Source of the DNA: Actinomadura sp. CNU-125
Lineage (GTDB): Bacteria; Actinomycetota; Actinomycetes; Streptosporangiales; Streptosporangiaceae
DNA: 56,215 nt
Assembly: GCF_001942465.1 (NCBI RefSeq)
Contig: NZ_MKJY01000277.1
Span: forward strand, 1 to 56,215
Direction: 5' to 3'
The notes beneath the pieces are model-generated. The model had not been told where the DNA came from and searched no databases. It was given only the letters and a program-made list of their open reading frames with translations. Both the position numbers and the translations under genes were made by a program. How positions within the stretch are numbered: the first letter of the stretch is position 1; every line of letters starts with the position of its first letter. Of this stretch, positions 44,101-52,321 are shown piece after piece.

Positions 44101-44703
44101 TCCGGGTCCTGCTGGCCGACGACCACCTGCTGATCAGGGAGGCGCTCGTCCTGCTGCTGGAGACCGAGGACGGCATCGAGGTCGTCTCCGACGTCGGCCG
44201 CGGCGACGAGGCCGTCGACCGGGCGCTCGCGCTGAAACCGGACGGCCGCCGTCCTCGACATCGACATGCCGGGGCTGGACGGGCTCGCCGCCGCCGAGCG
44301 GCTGGCCCGCGACCTGCCCGCCTGCAGGCTGGTGATCGTCACCGCGCACGGCCGGCCGGGCAACCTGCGGCGCGCGATGGCCGCCGGGGTGCGCGGGTTC
44401 CTCGGCAAGGACGCGCCGGGCGCGCGGCTCGCGGAGGTGATCCGGCAGGTCGCGGACGGCGCCCGGTACATCGACCCGCAGCTCGCCGTGGACGCGCTCG
44501 CCGCCGAGGAGTGCCCGCTGACCCCGCGCGAGCTGGACGCGCTGCGCGCGGCGGCGGACGGCGCCCCGGTGTCGAAGATCGCGCGGAGCCTCGGCCTGTC
44601 GGAGGGGACGGTCCGCAACTACCTGTCGGCGGCGGTCACCAAGCTCGGCGCCGACAACCGGCACGCCGCCGTGCGCGCCGCCCGCGACCTCGGCTGGCTC
44701 TGA
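44097..44703 (+). CDS. LuxR-family response regulator, frameshifted near 44243
   Basis: GTG at 44097 overlaps the kinase stop. Receiver: RVLLADDHLLIREALVLLLE, then after a probable extra G the phospho-acceptor in VLDIDMPGLDGLAAAER, the VIVTAHGRPGNLRRAM and LGKDAPG switch region. HTH: LTPRELDALRAAADGAPVSK, IARSLGLSEGTVRNYLSAAV. The HTH has the shorter spacing of the DesR type. With the kinase and the upstream ABC ATPase it resembles membrane-stress sensing sets in which the regulator drives an exporter. Confidence 0.88.
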
Positions 44704-45416
44704 CGTCCGGAGGCTCTCGCGGGCCGCTCAACCCCGGCGCGACGATCAGCGCGCCGCGCTTGGTGACCGGCCGCGGCGTCGGCACCCGCGCCGCGGCCGC
44801 CTCCGCGTCCGGGCGCGCGACCTGCCGCGCGATCAGGTAGTCGCGGACGGCGGCGCGGTGCGGCAGCGTGATCAGCGGCGCGTCCCAGCGTTCGACCTCG
44901 ACCTCCTCGAACACCGCGCACACGAGCGCGGGCGCGTCCTCGGCGTCGAACGGGGTGCGCGGCGGGCACCAGACGGGCGCCAGCTCGGGCTGTCGGCGCG
45001 GCTGATCGCGGACGCAGTAGCAGCCCGCCGGGCGCGAGCACGCGCCGCGCCTCGCGCAGCGCCGGGACCGGATCGTCCAGGTGGTACAGCATGTTCACGG
45101 CCGTGACCGCGTCGAACGTCCCGTCGCCGAACGGCAGTCGCGCCGCGTCGCCGCGCACCGCCGGGCCGGGATGGGCGCGCAGCAGTTCCGCCGACGCGTC
45201 CAGGCCGACGAGCCGGAACGGCGGCGAACCGGGCAGCGCGCCGTTCAGCGCGCCCTCCCCGCAGCCGACGTCCAGGACGCGCGACGGGGCCGCCGCCCGC
45301 AGCTTCGCGGCGACGTGATCGTGCAGGCTGCGCGCGCCGATCAGGTACCGGCGGGTCACCCGCGCGGCGAGGCGGAAGCGCTCGGGATCGGCGTCGTAGT
45401 CGGCGTCCACGGCCAT
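44636..45416 (-). CDS. Class I SAM-dependent methyltransferase, frameshifted near 45010 and 44990
   Basis: ATG at 45416. Motif I is RVLDVGCGEGALNGALPGSP, followed by FRLVGLDASAELLRAHPG, and motif IV FDAVTAVNMLYHLDDPVPAL. After APGGLL the coding frame becomes TASAISRADSP and then ELAPVWCPPRTPFDAEDAPA, each step explained by one lost base. The C-terminal block VTKRGALIVAPG is the family's usual end; the frame stays open to 44636, overlapping the response regulator's 3' end by 68 bases, so the true stop may be lost to another error. UbiE-like; substrate unknown. Confidence 0.8.
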
Positions 45417-46102
45417 GCCGGAAGTCTGCCCGGCCCGGGGCGCGGGGAAGCGTCGCCGCGCCGTCGGGACGGCGTGCGTCGGGACGGCGTGCGCGGGGAC
45501 GGGGTGCGCGGGGACGGGGTGCGCGCGCCCGGCTCAGGACTGCGCGCGGGCGGGGGCGGGCGCGGGGCGAGGTCGAGCGTGACGAGCGCCGAGCCGTCGT
45601 CGGCGAGCGCCTCGGCGACCGGCGCGCGGCGGGCGCCCCACACCACGGCGACGTGCCCGTGCGGCGGCACGTCCAGGAGCCGCTTGCCGACCCGCACCCG
45701 CACGACGTCGGCGGACGCGCGCAGCCGGGCCTCGCTCACCCACTTGGCGCCCCACGGCAGCAGCCGGTTGGCGTTGCGGACCGTCCGTCCCGTCCCGTAC
45801 TTCTGCAGGTGGCGGCCCATCTCACCGGACGAGCGGCGGGCGAGGGGCTCGTCGGGGGCCGAGCCGGCGGCGCCGCCGATCTCCATCCACTCGCCGTCGC
45901 GCTGGTGGAAGGTCCAGCCCTCGATGAGTGGAACGGTCCCGCCGTCGCCCCACTGCAGGAACGTGACGACGGCGACGTCGCCGTCGCGGTCGACCCCGAG
46001 CGGAAGGAAGTCCAGTCCGTCGTCGACGGACTGGGGGGCGGGGTCGGGCAGGCCGTCCCGCAGGAGCCGCAGGCACTCCTCGTGCACCTTGTGGTCGTAC
46101 AT
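45356..46102 (-). CDS. Protein of unknown function with C-terminal TPSPR repeats (stop uncertain)
   Basis: ATG at 46102 begins MYDHKVHEECLRLLRDGLPD. The N-terminal 180 residues are well ordered: FLPLGVDRDGDVAVVTFLQW, VPLIEGWTFHQRDGEWMEIG, RLLPWGAKWVSEARLRASAD and VPPHGHVAVVWGARRAP. I do not recognise the family. After LVTLDLAPRP the frame runs into four TPSPR/TPSRR repeats and overlaps the methyltransferase start by 61 bases. A 1-base loss near 45560 would instead give APAPARAQS and a stop at 45534, which I think more likely. Confidence 0.55.
   Translation of the reverse strand: MYDHKVHEECLRLLRDGLPDPAPQSVDDGLDFLPLGVDRDGDVAVVTFLQWGDGGTVPLIEGWTFHQRDGEWMEIGGAAGSAPDEPLARRSSGEMGRHLQKYGTGRTVRNANRLLPWGAKWVSEARLRASADVVRVRVGKRLLDVPPHGHVAVVWGARRAPVAEALADDGSALVTLDLAPRPPPPARSPEPGARTPSPRTPSPRTPSRRTPSRRRGDASPRPGPGRLPAWPWTPTTTPIPSASASPRG
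45466..45525. repeat. Four tandem 15-bp units
   Basis: GGGACGGCGTGCGTC, GGGACGGCGTGCGCG and two copies of GGGACGGGGTGCGCG follow one another at 45466, 45481, 45496 and 45511. Depending on the true stop of the preceding gene they are either coding (TPSPR repeats) or a spacer ahead of the methyltransferase gene. Confidence 0.85.
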
Positions 46103-46431
46103 GTGGGGGACCTCTGATCGTGCGGGCGTGGCGTTCTTGCAGGTGGGGGCTGCAGGCAAGGCAGTTGCGAGCAGGGCCCGGGGGTCCGCGTGCGAGCGGG
46201 CTCCCGCGCCTGCATCACTCTAGAGGTCCGGCTCGTCTGGTTTCATCCGTCTGGCCCACTCCCGTCAGCGCTTCGCAAGCCGTCCGTCACCAAATCGTTG
46301 TTCGGGTGTCGATGTGGGGGTTTGTGACGATCCTCTCCTGCTGTGATGGTGCTCACGTGGAGTGTCCCTCGATGGCGGCTCGATAGTGGGATGTCCGGCG
46401 GATAGCTGGTTCGTGGTGCTTTCTGGTTGAT

Positions 46432-46460
46432 TTGCGTCATCCGCGTTTCCCGGATTAACT
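46432..46460 (+). promoter_or_regulatory. Leaderless promoter of the metNIQ leader
   Basis: TTGCGT (46432-46437), exact 17-base spacer, TTAACT (46455-46460), then six bases to the ATG of the upstream ORF at 46467. Confidence 0.6.
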
Positions 46461-46466
46461 GCTGAC

Positions 46467-46556
46467 ATGACCGCCGTACGCCCGTGCCGAGAGCACCGCC
46501 CGCAGATGTCGCGGGCCCCGCGGTGTGCGCGCTGCCGTCGAATGTGTGACCGCTGA
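46467..46556 (+). CDS. Candidate Cys-rich upstream ORF of metNIQ
   Basis: ATG at 46467 to TGA at 46556, 29 residues with four cysteines, three of them clustered near the end (PRCARCRRMCDR) and two methionines. It is leaderless by promoter geometry. Cysteine-rich leader peptides control sulfur genes by ribosome stalling in several actinobacteria; a methionine transporter follows 302 bases downstream. The peptide does not have consecutive Cys codons, which weakens the analogy. Confidence 0.4.
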   Translation: MTAVRPCREHRPQMSRAPRCARCRRMCDR

Positions 46557-46747
46557 GGGCCCCCGCCTGAGCCTCGCGCCCCGAAGCGAGCGAACTCCGA
46601 CCCCGAGTCACGCATGATCATCGAACGCCACCTGCTGAGCCACGCCCCGTACCCGCCCGGCCTCGCCTGACCGGGCCGGACGAGCGGACGAGCGTCCGCC
46701 GCGGGCTCCGGGAACCTCGCGCGCCCGCCGTCCGGTCGAACAGGCCC

Positions 46748-46775
46748 GGCCGACACGCCCAGGCCGACACGCCCA
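46748..46775 (+). repeat. Tandem 14-bp repeat in the metN leader
   Basis: Two exact adjacent copies of GGCCGACACGCCCA (46748-46761 and 46762-46775). It could be a regulator site or a slippage product. Confidence 0.7.
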
Positions 46776-46816
46776 GGCCAGCAGGCCCCGATCAGCACGC
46801 CCCATCCGCACGCACC

Positions 46817-46834
46817 CGCCGCCCACCGGCGGCG
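46817..46834 (+). promoter_or_regulatory. GC hairpin 25 bases before metN
   Basis: CGCCGCC pairs with GGCGGCG around CACC. Its position at the end of a long leader would suit an attenuator or a ribosome-site sequestering element; no alternative pairing partner is proposed. Confidence 0.35.
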
Positions 46835-46858
46835 CCTGTCCGCACGGGTTGATTCTCT

Positions 46859-47914
46859 GTGATCCAGATCGAAGAACTCCGAAAGGTCTACCGCGCCCGA
46901 GGACGCGAGGTGACCGCCGTCGACGGCGTCGACCTCACCGTCCGCGAAGGCGAGGTGTTCGGCGTGCTCGGCCGCAGCGGCGCCGGGAAGAGCACCCTGC
47001 TGCGCTGCGTCAACCTGCTGGAGCGTCCCGACTCGGGCCGCGTCCTGATCGACGGCGCGGACCTGCTCGCCCTGCGCGGCGCCGGGCTGCGCCGCGCCCG
47101 CCAGGGCATCGGCATGATCCACCAGCACTTCGGCCTGCTCGGCAGCCGCACGGTCGCCGGGAACGTCGCGTTCCCGCTGGAGGTCATGGGCGTCCCGCGC
47201 GCCGAGCGGACGGCGCGCGTCGCCGAGCTGCTCGACCTCGTCGGGCTCACCGAGCACGCCAAGGCGTACCCGGCGCAGATCTCCGGCGGGCAGAAGCAGC
47301 GCGTCGGCATCGCCCGCGCACTCGCCGGACGCCCGAAGGTGCTGCTGTCGGACGAGGCGACCTCGGCGCTCGACCCCGAGACCACCGCCTCGATCCTGGA
47401 ACTGCTGCGCGACCTCAACCGGCGGCTCGGCCTCACCGTCCTGCTGATCACCCACGAGATGGAGGTCGTCAAGCGGATCTGCGACTCGGCCGCCGTCATG
47501 CACGCGGGCCGGTTCACCGAGTCCGGCCCGGTCACCGAACTGCTCGCCCGTCCGGGCTCGGAGCTGGCCCGGGGCCTGTTCCCGCTGCCGCCCGCCGAGC
47601 CCCGCGCCGGGTCGACCGTCGTCGAGGTCACGTTCGTCGGCGGCGCCACCGAGGAGCCGTTCGTGTCCGCGCTGGCCCGCAAGTACTCGCTGGACGTCAA
47701 CATCCTCGGCGGCGCCGTCGAGACGGTCGCCGGGGAACGCGTCGGCCGCCTGCAGCTCGAACTGCCCGGCGAACCGTCGGCGAACGCGGCGCAGCTCGCG
47801 TTCCTGCGCGAGGCGGGCCTGTCGGTCGAAGTCCGCGAACCCGCCGCTCCCGAGTCCCCGGCCACCGAGTCCCCGACCGCCGAGTCCCCGACCGCCGAGG
47901 AGGACGCCCGATGA
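46859..47914 (+). CDS. metN: Methionine ABC transporter ATP-binding protein
   Basis: GTG at 46859 gives 351 residues. Walker A is LGRSGAGKSTLLRCVNLLER, the signature ISGGQKQRVGIARALAG and Walker B VLLSDEATSALDPET. The C-terminal NIL domain (about 245-325; VVEVTFVGGATEEPFVSALA, YSLDVNILGGAVETVAGERV) senses methionine and inhibits the pump. The last 25 residues are an acidic ESPTAESPTAE repeat not usual in the family. The stop overlaps the metI start. Confidence 0.95.
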   Translation: MIQIEELRKVYRARGREVTAVDGVDLTVREGEVFGVLGRSGAGKSTLLRCVNLLERPDSGRVLIDGADLLALRGAGLRRARQGIGMIHQHFGLLGSRTVAGNVAFPLEVMGVPRAERTARVAELLDLVGLTEHAKAYPAQISGGQKQRVGIARALAGRPKVLLSDEATSALDPETTASILELLRDLNRRLGLTVLLITHEMEVVKRICDSAAVMHAGRFTESGPVTELLARPGSELARGLFPLPPAEPRAGSTVVEVTFVGGATEEPFVSALARKYSLDVNILGGAVETVAGERVGRLQLELPGEPSANAAQLAFLREAGLSVEVREPAAPESPATESPTAESPTAEEDAR

Positions 47915-48567
47915 GCTGGGACGAGGTCATGCCGCTGCTGTGGCCGGCCACCTGGGAGACGCTCTACATGACGGGCGTCGCCACCCTGTTCACGGCCGTG
48001 TTCGGGCTGCTGCTCGGCGTCCTGCTGGTCGTCACCGAACGCGGCGGCCTGCTGCCCGCGCCGCCGGTCAACAAGGTGCTCGGCGTCATCGTCAACATCG
48101 GGCGGTCGCTGCCGTTCCTGATCCTGATGGTGGCGATCATCCCGTTCACCCGGATCGTGGTCGGCACCAGCATCGGCAACGAGGCGGCGATCGTCCCGCT
48201 CACCATCGGCGCCATCCCGTTCTACGCGCGGCTCGTCGAGATCGCGCTCCGCGAGGTCGACCCCGGGGTGATCGCCGCGGCGGACGCGATGGGCGCGACG
48301 CGCCGCGAGATCGTCCGCAAGGTGATGCTGCGCGAGGCGCGCCCCGGGCTGGTGTCGGGGCTGACCGTCACCGTGATCGCGCTGATCGGCTACACCGCCA
48401 TGGCCGGGACGGTCGGCGGCGGCGGCCTCGGCAACCTCGCCGTCGTCTACGGCTACCAGCGCTTCGAGACCAACGTGATGGTCGCGACCGTGGTGCTGCT
48501 GATCGTGCTGGTCCTCATCATCCAGGCGGTCGGGGACTTCGTCGCCCGCCGCCTCACCCACCGCTAG
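47911..48567 (+). CDS. metI: Methionine ABC transporter permease
   Basis: ATG at 47911 overlaps the metN stop (ATGA). The 218 residues have five to six membrane helices and the EAA loop EIALREVDPGVIAAADAMGA. The segments SLPFLILMVAIIPFTR and TAMAGTVGGGGLGNLAVVYG are highly conserved in MetI. It forms the D/L-methionine importer with MetN and MetQ. Confidence 0.95.
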   Translation: MSWDEVMPLLWPATWETLYMTGVATLFTAVFGLLLGVLLVVTERGGLLPAPPVNKVLGVIVNIGRSLPFLILMVAIIPFTRIVVGTSIGNEAAIVPLTIGAIPFYARLVEIALREVDPGVIAAADAMGATRREIVRKVMLREARPGLVSGLTVTVIALIGYTAMAGTVGGGGLGNLAVVYGYQRFETNVMVATVVLLIVLVLIIQAVGDFVARRLTHR

Positions 48568-48582
48568 AGAAAGGCACTCGTC

Positions 48583-49419
48583 GTGCTTCGCAAGATTTCC
48601 GTCGCCGTCGCCTCCCTCGGGCTGCTCGCGGGCCTGACCGCCTGCGGCTCGTCCGGCGCGTCCGACGACCCGAACGCGCCGCTGAAGGTCGCGGTCAACC
48701 CCGTCCCGCACGGTGAGATCCTCCAGTACGTCAAGGACGAGCTGGCCGCCGACGCCGGGCTCGAACTGGAGATCGTCACCTTCAACGACTACAACCAGCC
48801 CAACACCGCGCTGGTCGAGCAGCAGGTCACCGCCAACTACTTCCAGACCGTCCCCTTCATGGAGGAGTTCGAGAAGAAGGCGGGCGACGACCTGGAGTGG
48901 ATCGCGCCGGTCCACCTTGAGCCGCTCGGGATCTACTCCGAGAAGGTCAAGGACCTGAACGCCGTGAAGGAGGGCGCGACCGTCGCCGTCCCGAACGACC
49001 CGGCCAACCAGGGCCGCGCGCTGAAGCTGCTCGCCGACAACGGCCTGCTCACCCTGAAGCCGGACGCCCCGACGAGCGCGACCGAGCAGGACATCGCCGA
49101 CAACCCGAAGAAGCTCGAGATCAAGCCGCTGGAGGCCGCGCAGCTGCCCCGCTCCCTGCCGGACGTCGACCTGTCCGTCATCAACGGCAACTACGCCATC
49201 GAGGCGGGGCTGACGCCGAAGAACGACGCGCTCGCCGCCGAGAAGGCCGAGGGCAACCCGTACGCCAACGGTGTCGTCACGCTGCCGGAGGACAAGGACG
49301 ACCCGCGCGTCAAGAAGCTCGTCGAGCTGCTGCAGGGGCCGGAGGTCGCCGAGTTCGTGGAGGGCAAGTACAACGGCTCGGTCCTGATCGCGACCGGGGA
49401 AACGGCCGCCACCTCCTGA
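48583..49419 (+). CDS. metQ: Methionine-binding lipoprotein
   Basis: GTG at 48583, 278 residues. The signal ends in the lipobox LAGLTAC, so the protein is lipid-anchored outside the membrane. The NlpA/MetQ fold is seen in PLKVAVNPVPHGEILQYVKD, FNDYNQPNTALVEQQVTANY FQTVPFME, VAVPNDPANQGRALKLLADN and LSVINGNYAIEAGLTPK. It closes the metNIQ operon; the long inverted repeat at 49459 follows by 39 bases. Confidence 0.95.
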   Translation: MLRKISVAVASLGLLAGLTACGSSGASDDPNAPLKVAVNPVPHGEILQYVKDELAADAGLELEIVTFNDYNQPNTALVEQQVTANYFQTVPFMEEFEKKAGDDLEWIAPVHLEPLGIYSEKVKDLNAVKEGATVAVPNDPANQGRALKLLADNGLLTLKPDAPTSATEQDIADNPKKLEIKPLEAAQLPRSLPDVDLSVINGNYAIEAGLTPKNDALAAEKAEGNPYANGVVTLPEDKDDPRVKKLVELLQGPEVAEFVEGKYNGSVLIATGETAATS

Positions 49420-49458
49420 TCATCCGATCCTGAATCCGCGTTCTCCTGAAGCGCCGCG

Positions 49459-49496
49459 ATTTGTCCGCCCGTCCTGATAGGACAGGGCGGACAAAT
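49459..49496. promoter_or_regulatory. 38-bp near-perfect inverted repeat between metQ and the LRR array
   Basis: ATTTGTCCGCCC (49459-49470) and GGGCGGACAAAT (49485-49496) are perfect 12-base arms; inside them GTCCT-gat-AGGAC continues the dyad, with one unpaired A. It may terminate metNIQ, but a relative of it precedes LRR gene 5, where no foreign operon ends, so a regulatory role for the LRR genes is the better reading. Confidence 0.7.
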
Positions 49497-49513
49497 TCGT
49501 TCAAGGGGGTTCG

Positions 49514-50459
49514 ATGGCGCTCTGGGAGCATCTGGGCGACTACGAGGGCCTGCCCGTATTCGAGTTCGGGCCGGACCGTCTCGACGACGGCGCGACGGAG
49601 CTTCCCGACCTGCCCGCCCCCGGCGACGTGGCGTGGCGCCTTTCGACCGGCTGCACCAAGACGCCGTTCCGCGACCTGTGGGAGGCGTTCCGCGCGTCCG
49701 TCGACACCACGGAGATCGCGGCGCTCGTCTTCGGTTTCTGGGGCGTCGAGTACGACGCCGACTTCACCTACCCGGTACCGCTGCTCGCGGAGGCCGCCGC
49801 CTCGTTCCCGAAGCTGCGGTCGATCTTCCTCGGCGACATCACGCCCGAGGAATCCGAGATCTCCTGGATCGACCACCGCGACCTCACGCCGCTCCTCCGG
49901 GCACTCCCGAACCTGGAGAACCTCGAGGTCCGCGGTGCGGACGGGCTCGAAATGGAGCCGGTCGAGCACGCGTCGCTGAAGCTGCTGCGGTTCGAGACCG
50001 GCGGGCTCCCGGCGGGCGTCGTCCGGGCGGTGGCCGCCAGTGACCTGCCGAACCTGGAGCAGTTGGACCTGTGGCTCGGCGAGCAGCGCTACGGCGGCGA
50101 CGCGACCGTCGCCGACCTCGCGCCCGTCCTGTCCGGCGAACGGCTGCCCGCGCTGATCCACCTCGGCCTGGAGGACTCCGAACTCCAGGACGAGATCGCC
50201 GACGGCGGTCGCGGGCGCGCCGATCGTCGCGCGGCTGGCCACGCTCAGCCTGGCGATGGGCGTCCTCACCGACCGCGGCGCCGAGGCGCTCCTGTCCGGC
50301 CAGCCCCTCACCCACTTGCAGGAACTCGACCTGAGCCACCACTACCTGTCCGAGCCGATGATGGCGCGCGTACGAGACGCGCTGCCCGGCGTCCCGATCG
50401 ACCTCTCCGACCGGCACGAGCCGGACGAAGGCGAGTTCTTCGTCTCGGTGTCGGAGTGA
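49514..50459 (+). CDS. STM4015-family leucine-rich-repeat protein, copy 1, frameshifted near 50205
   Basis: ATG at 49514. N-terminal block EHLGDYEGLPVFEFGPDRLD, middle block SIFLGDITPEESEISWI, and LRR-like strands LPNLEQLDLWLGEQRYGG, LPALIHLGLEDSELQDEIA. At 50205 an extra C breaks the frame in what should be IAEAVAGAPIVARLATLSLA; coding resumes at VLTDRGAEALLSGQPLTHLQ and ends FVSVSE. The reconstructed product is about 315 residues. The family is named after Salmonella STM4015; no biochemical role is known. There is no signal peptide or membrane helix. Confidence 0.85.
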
Positions 50460-50550
50460 CGCGCGCGATCCGGAACGGACGGAACCGGCTTGATCGTCTC
50501 GCCGTCTTGATAGAGCGAACCAGCGCATTCATCGAGGGGAACCCCAGAAC

Positions 50551-51431
50551 ATGCAGGAGATTGACGCCGCGGACTTCTCCGCGTTCCGGCGCGGCGACGG
50601 CACGCACGAGACGGTGGCCACCGTGTTCGAGGGCGATCCGTTCGGCGAGGTGTGGAAGCGCTTCTGCGAATCGGTCGACACCACGCGGGTCGCGCGCTGA
50701 CCATCGGTTACTGGGGTGCCGACTACGACACCATCTACGAGTACCCGGTGCCGCTGCTGGTGGAGGCCGCCGCGTCCTTCCCCAAGCTGCACTCCCTCTT
50801 CCTCGGTGACATCCCGGCCGAGCAGTCGGAGATCTCCTGGATCAACCACGGCGACATCACCCCGCTCCTCGAAGCGTTCCCGAACCTGGAGCGGCTCAAG
50901 GTACGGGGTGCGGACGGCCTGGTCATGGAGCCGGTCGGGCACGCGTCGCTGACGGCGCTGCAGTTCGAGTCCGGCGGGTTCCCCGCGGGCGTCGTCCGGG
51001 CGCTGGCGGCGAGCGACCTGCCGAACCTCGCGCACCTGAACCTGTGGCTCGGCGAGGAGGCGTACGGCGGTGACGCGGCCGTCGACGACCTCGCCGGGAT
51101 CCTGTCCGGCGAACGCCTGCCGTCGCTGCGGCACCTCGGCCTGGAGGACTCCGAACTCCAGGACGAGATCGCCGAGGCGGTCGCGGCCGCGCCGGTCGTG
51201 GCGCGGCTGGAGTCGCTGAGCCTGGCGATGGGCACGCTCACCGACCGCGGCGCCGAGGCGCTCCTGTCCGGCCAGCCCCTCACCCACCTGCGGAAACTCA
51301 ACCTGAGCTACCACTACCTGTCCGAGCCGATGATGGCGCGCGTGCGTGCGGCGCTGCCGGGCGTCGAAGTCGACGTGGACGACCGGCAGGAGTCGGACGA
51401 GGGCGAGTTCTACGTCGAGGTCGGAGAGTGA
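50551..51431 (+). CDS. STM4015-family LRR protein, copy 2, shortened N-terminus, frameshifted near 50692
   Basis: ATG at 50551 begins MQEIDAADFSAFRRGDGTHE and lacks the YAGLPV block of the other copies. One base is missing at VDTTRVA/ALTIGYWG. The rest is typical: HSLFLGDIPAEQSEISWINH, VKVRGADGLVMEPV-like segment, LPNLAHLNLWLGEEAYGG, LTDRGAEALLSGQPLTHLRK. It heads an apparent three-gene operon (the next two genes overlap stop to start). A short motif CCGTCTTGATAGAGC upstream (50502-50516) resembles the core of the inverted repeat before copy 1. Confidence 0.83.
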
Positions 51432-52321
51432 TCTCCGAGTCCCTGACCGAGTACGCGGGCCTGCCCGTCGTCACGGCCGATGACGATCCGCCCACCGGGC
51501 CGGTGGCGTGGAAAGTGGGAACCGGCCACGACGACATTTTCCCGGAGGAATGGGAGAAGTTCCTCCGCACCGTCGACCCGGCCGGGGTCACCGCCCTGGT
51601 GATCGGCCACTGGGGGCCCGGCACGTTCAGTTACCCGCTGCCGATGCTGCTGGAGTCCGCCGAAGCGTTCCCGAACCTGCGGTCCCTGTTCTTCGGCGAC
51701 ATCACCTACGACCTCGCCGAGATGTCGTGGATCCAGCACGAGGACATGTCGGCGCTGCTCCCGGCGTTCCCTGCGCTGGAACGCCTGGACGTCCGCGGCT
51801 CCGACGGCCTCGCCCTCGATCCGGTCGGGCACGGGTCGCTGAAGGTCCTGCGGTTCGAGTCGAGCGAGCTGCCCGCCGCGATCGTCCGGGCGGTGATGGC
51901 GGGCGACCTGCCGAACCTGGAACACCTGGACGTGTGGTTCGGGGCGACCCACGTGTCCGCCGACGATCTCGCGCCCGTCCTGTCGGGGGAGCGGTTCCCC
52001 GCGCTGCGGCGCCTCGGCCTGGAGAACAGCGAGGAGCAGGACGACTTCGCCGAGGCGCTCGCGGCCGCGCCGGTCGTCGCGCGGCTGGAGTCGCTGAGCC
52101 TGGCGAGGGGCGCGCTGACCGACCGCGGCGCCGAGGCGCTCCTCGCGGGGCAGCCCCTCACCCACCTGCGGGAACTCGACCTGCACCACCACTTCCTGTC
52201 CGAGGACATGACGCGGCGGGTCGAAGCGGCGCTGCGCGGCGTCCAGGTCGACCTGAGCGACCGGCAGGAAGCAGAGAACTACGACGGCGAGAACTGGTAT
52301 TACGTGGAAGTGTCCGAATGA
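51428..52321 (+). CDS. STM4015-family LRR protein, copy 3
   Basis: GTG at 51428 overlaps the stop of copy 2. The 297 residues start ISESLTEYAGLPVVTADDDP and carry SLFFGDITYDLAEMSWIQHE, where Met replaces Ile of the usual EISWI. It is the most divergent in the middle LRRs (LDVWFGATHVSADDLAPVLS lacks the YGGD insert). It ends in an acidic tail and YYVEVSE, a terminal motif shared by all seven copies. Confidence 0.92.
   Translation: MISESLTEYAGLPVVTADDDPPTGPVAWKVGTGHDDIFPEEWEKFLRTVDPAGVTALVIGHWGPGTFSYPLPMLLESAEAFPNLRSLFFGDITYDLAEMSWIQHEDMSALLPAFPALERLDVRGSDGLALDPVGHGSLKVLRFESSELPAAIVRAVMAGDLPNLEHLDVWFGATHVSADDLAPVLSGERFPALRRLGLENSEEQDDFAEALAAAPVVARLESLSLARGALTDRGAEALLAGQPLTHLRELDLHHHFLSEDMTRRVEAALRGVQVDLSDRQEAENYDGENWYYVEVSE

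Larger units (their letters stand above)
46103..46858. other. 756-bp region between the unknown protein and metN
   Basis: This divergent intergenic region is the longest in the window. On the plus strand it contains a leaderless promoter and 29-codon frame (46432-46556), a tandem 14-bp repeat (46748-46775) and a GC hairpin just before metN. On the minus strand TAGAGT near 46213-46218 may be the promoter of the unknown gene. I looked for a SAM-I or SAM-IV riboswitch core and found none. No other gene is supported. Confidence 0.6.

Noticed and set aside
45466..45525. CRISPR-like array
   Set aside because: The 15-bp units are directly adjacent with no spacers; no cas genes occur in the window.
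45736..46218. 160-codon minus frame starting just after a TAGAGT element
   Set aside because: It overlaps the unknown protein gene in another frame and has Thr/Arg/Pro-rich shadow composition.
46103..46858. SAM riboswitch before metNIQ
   Set aside because: No SAM-I or SAM-IV core sequence or expected stem order could be found on the plus strand.
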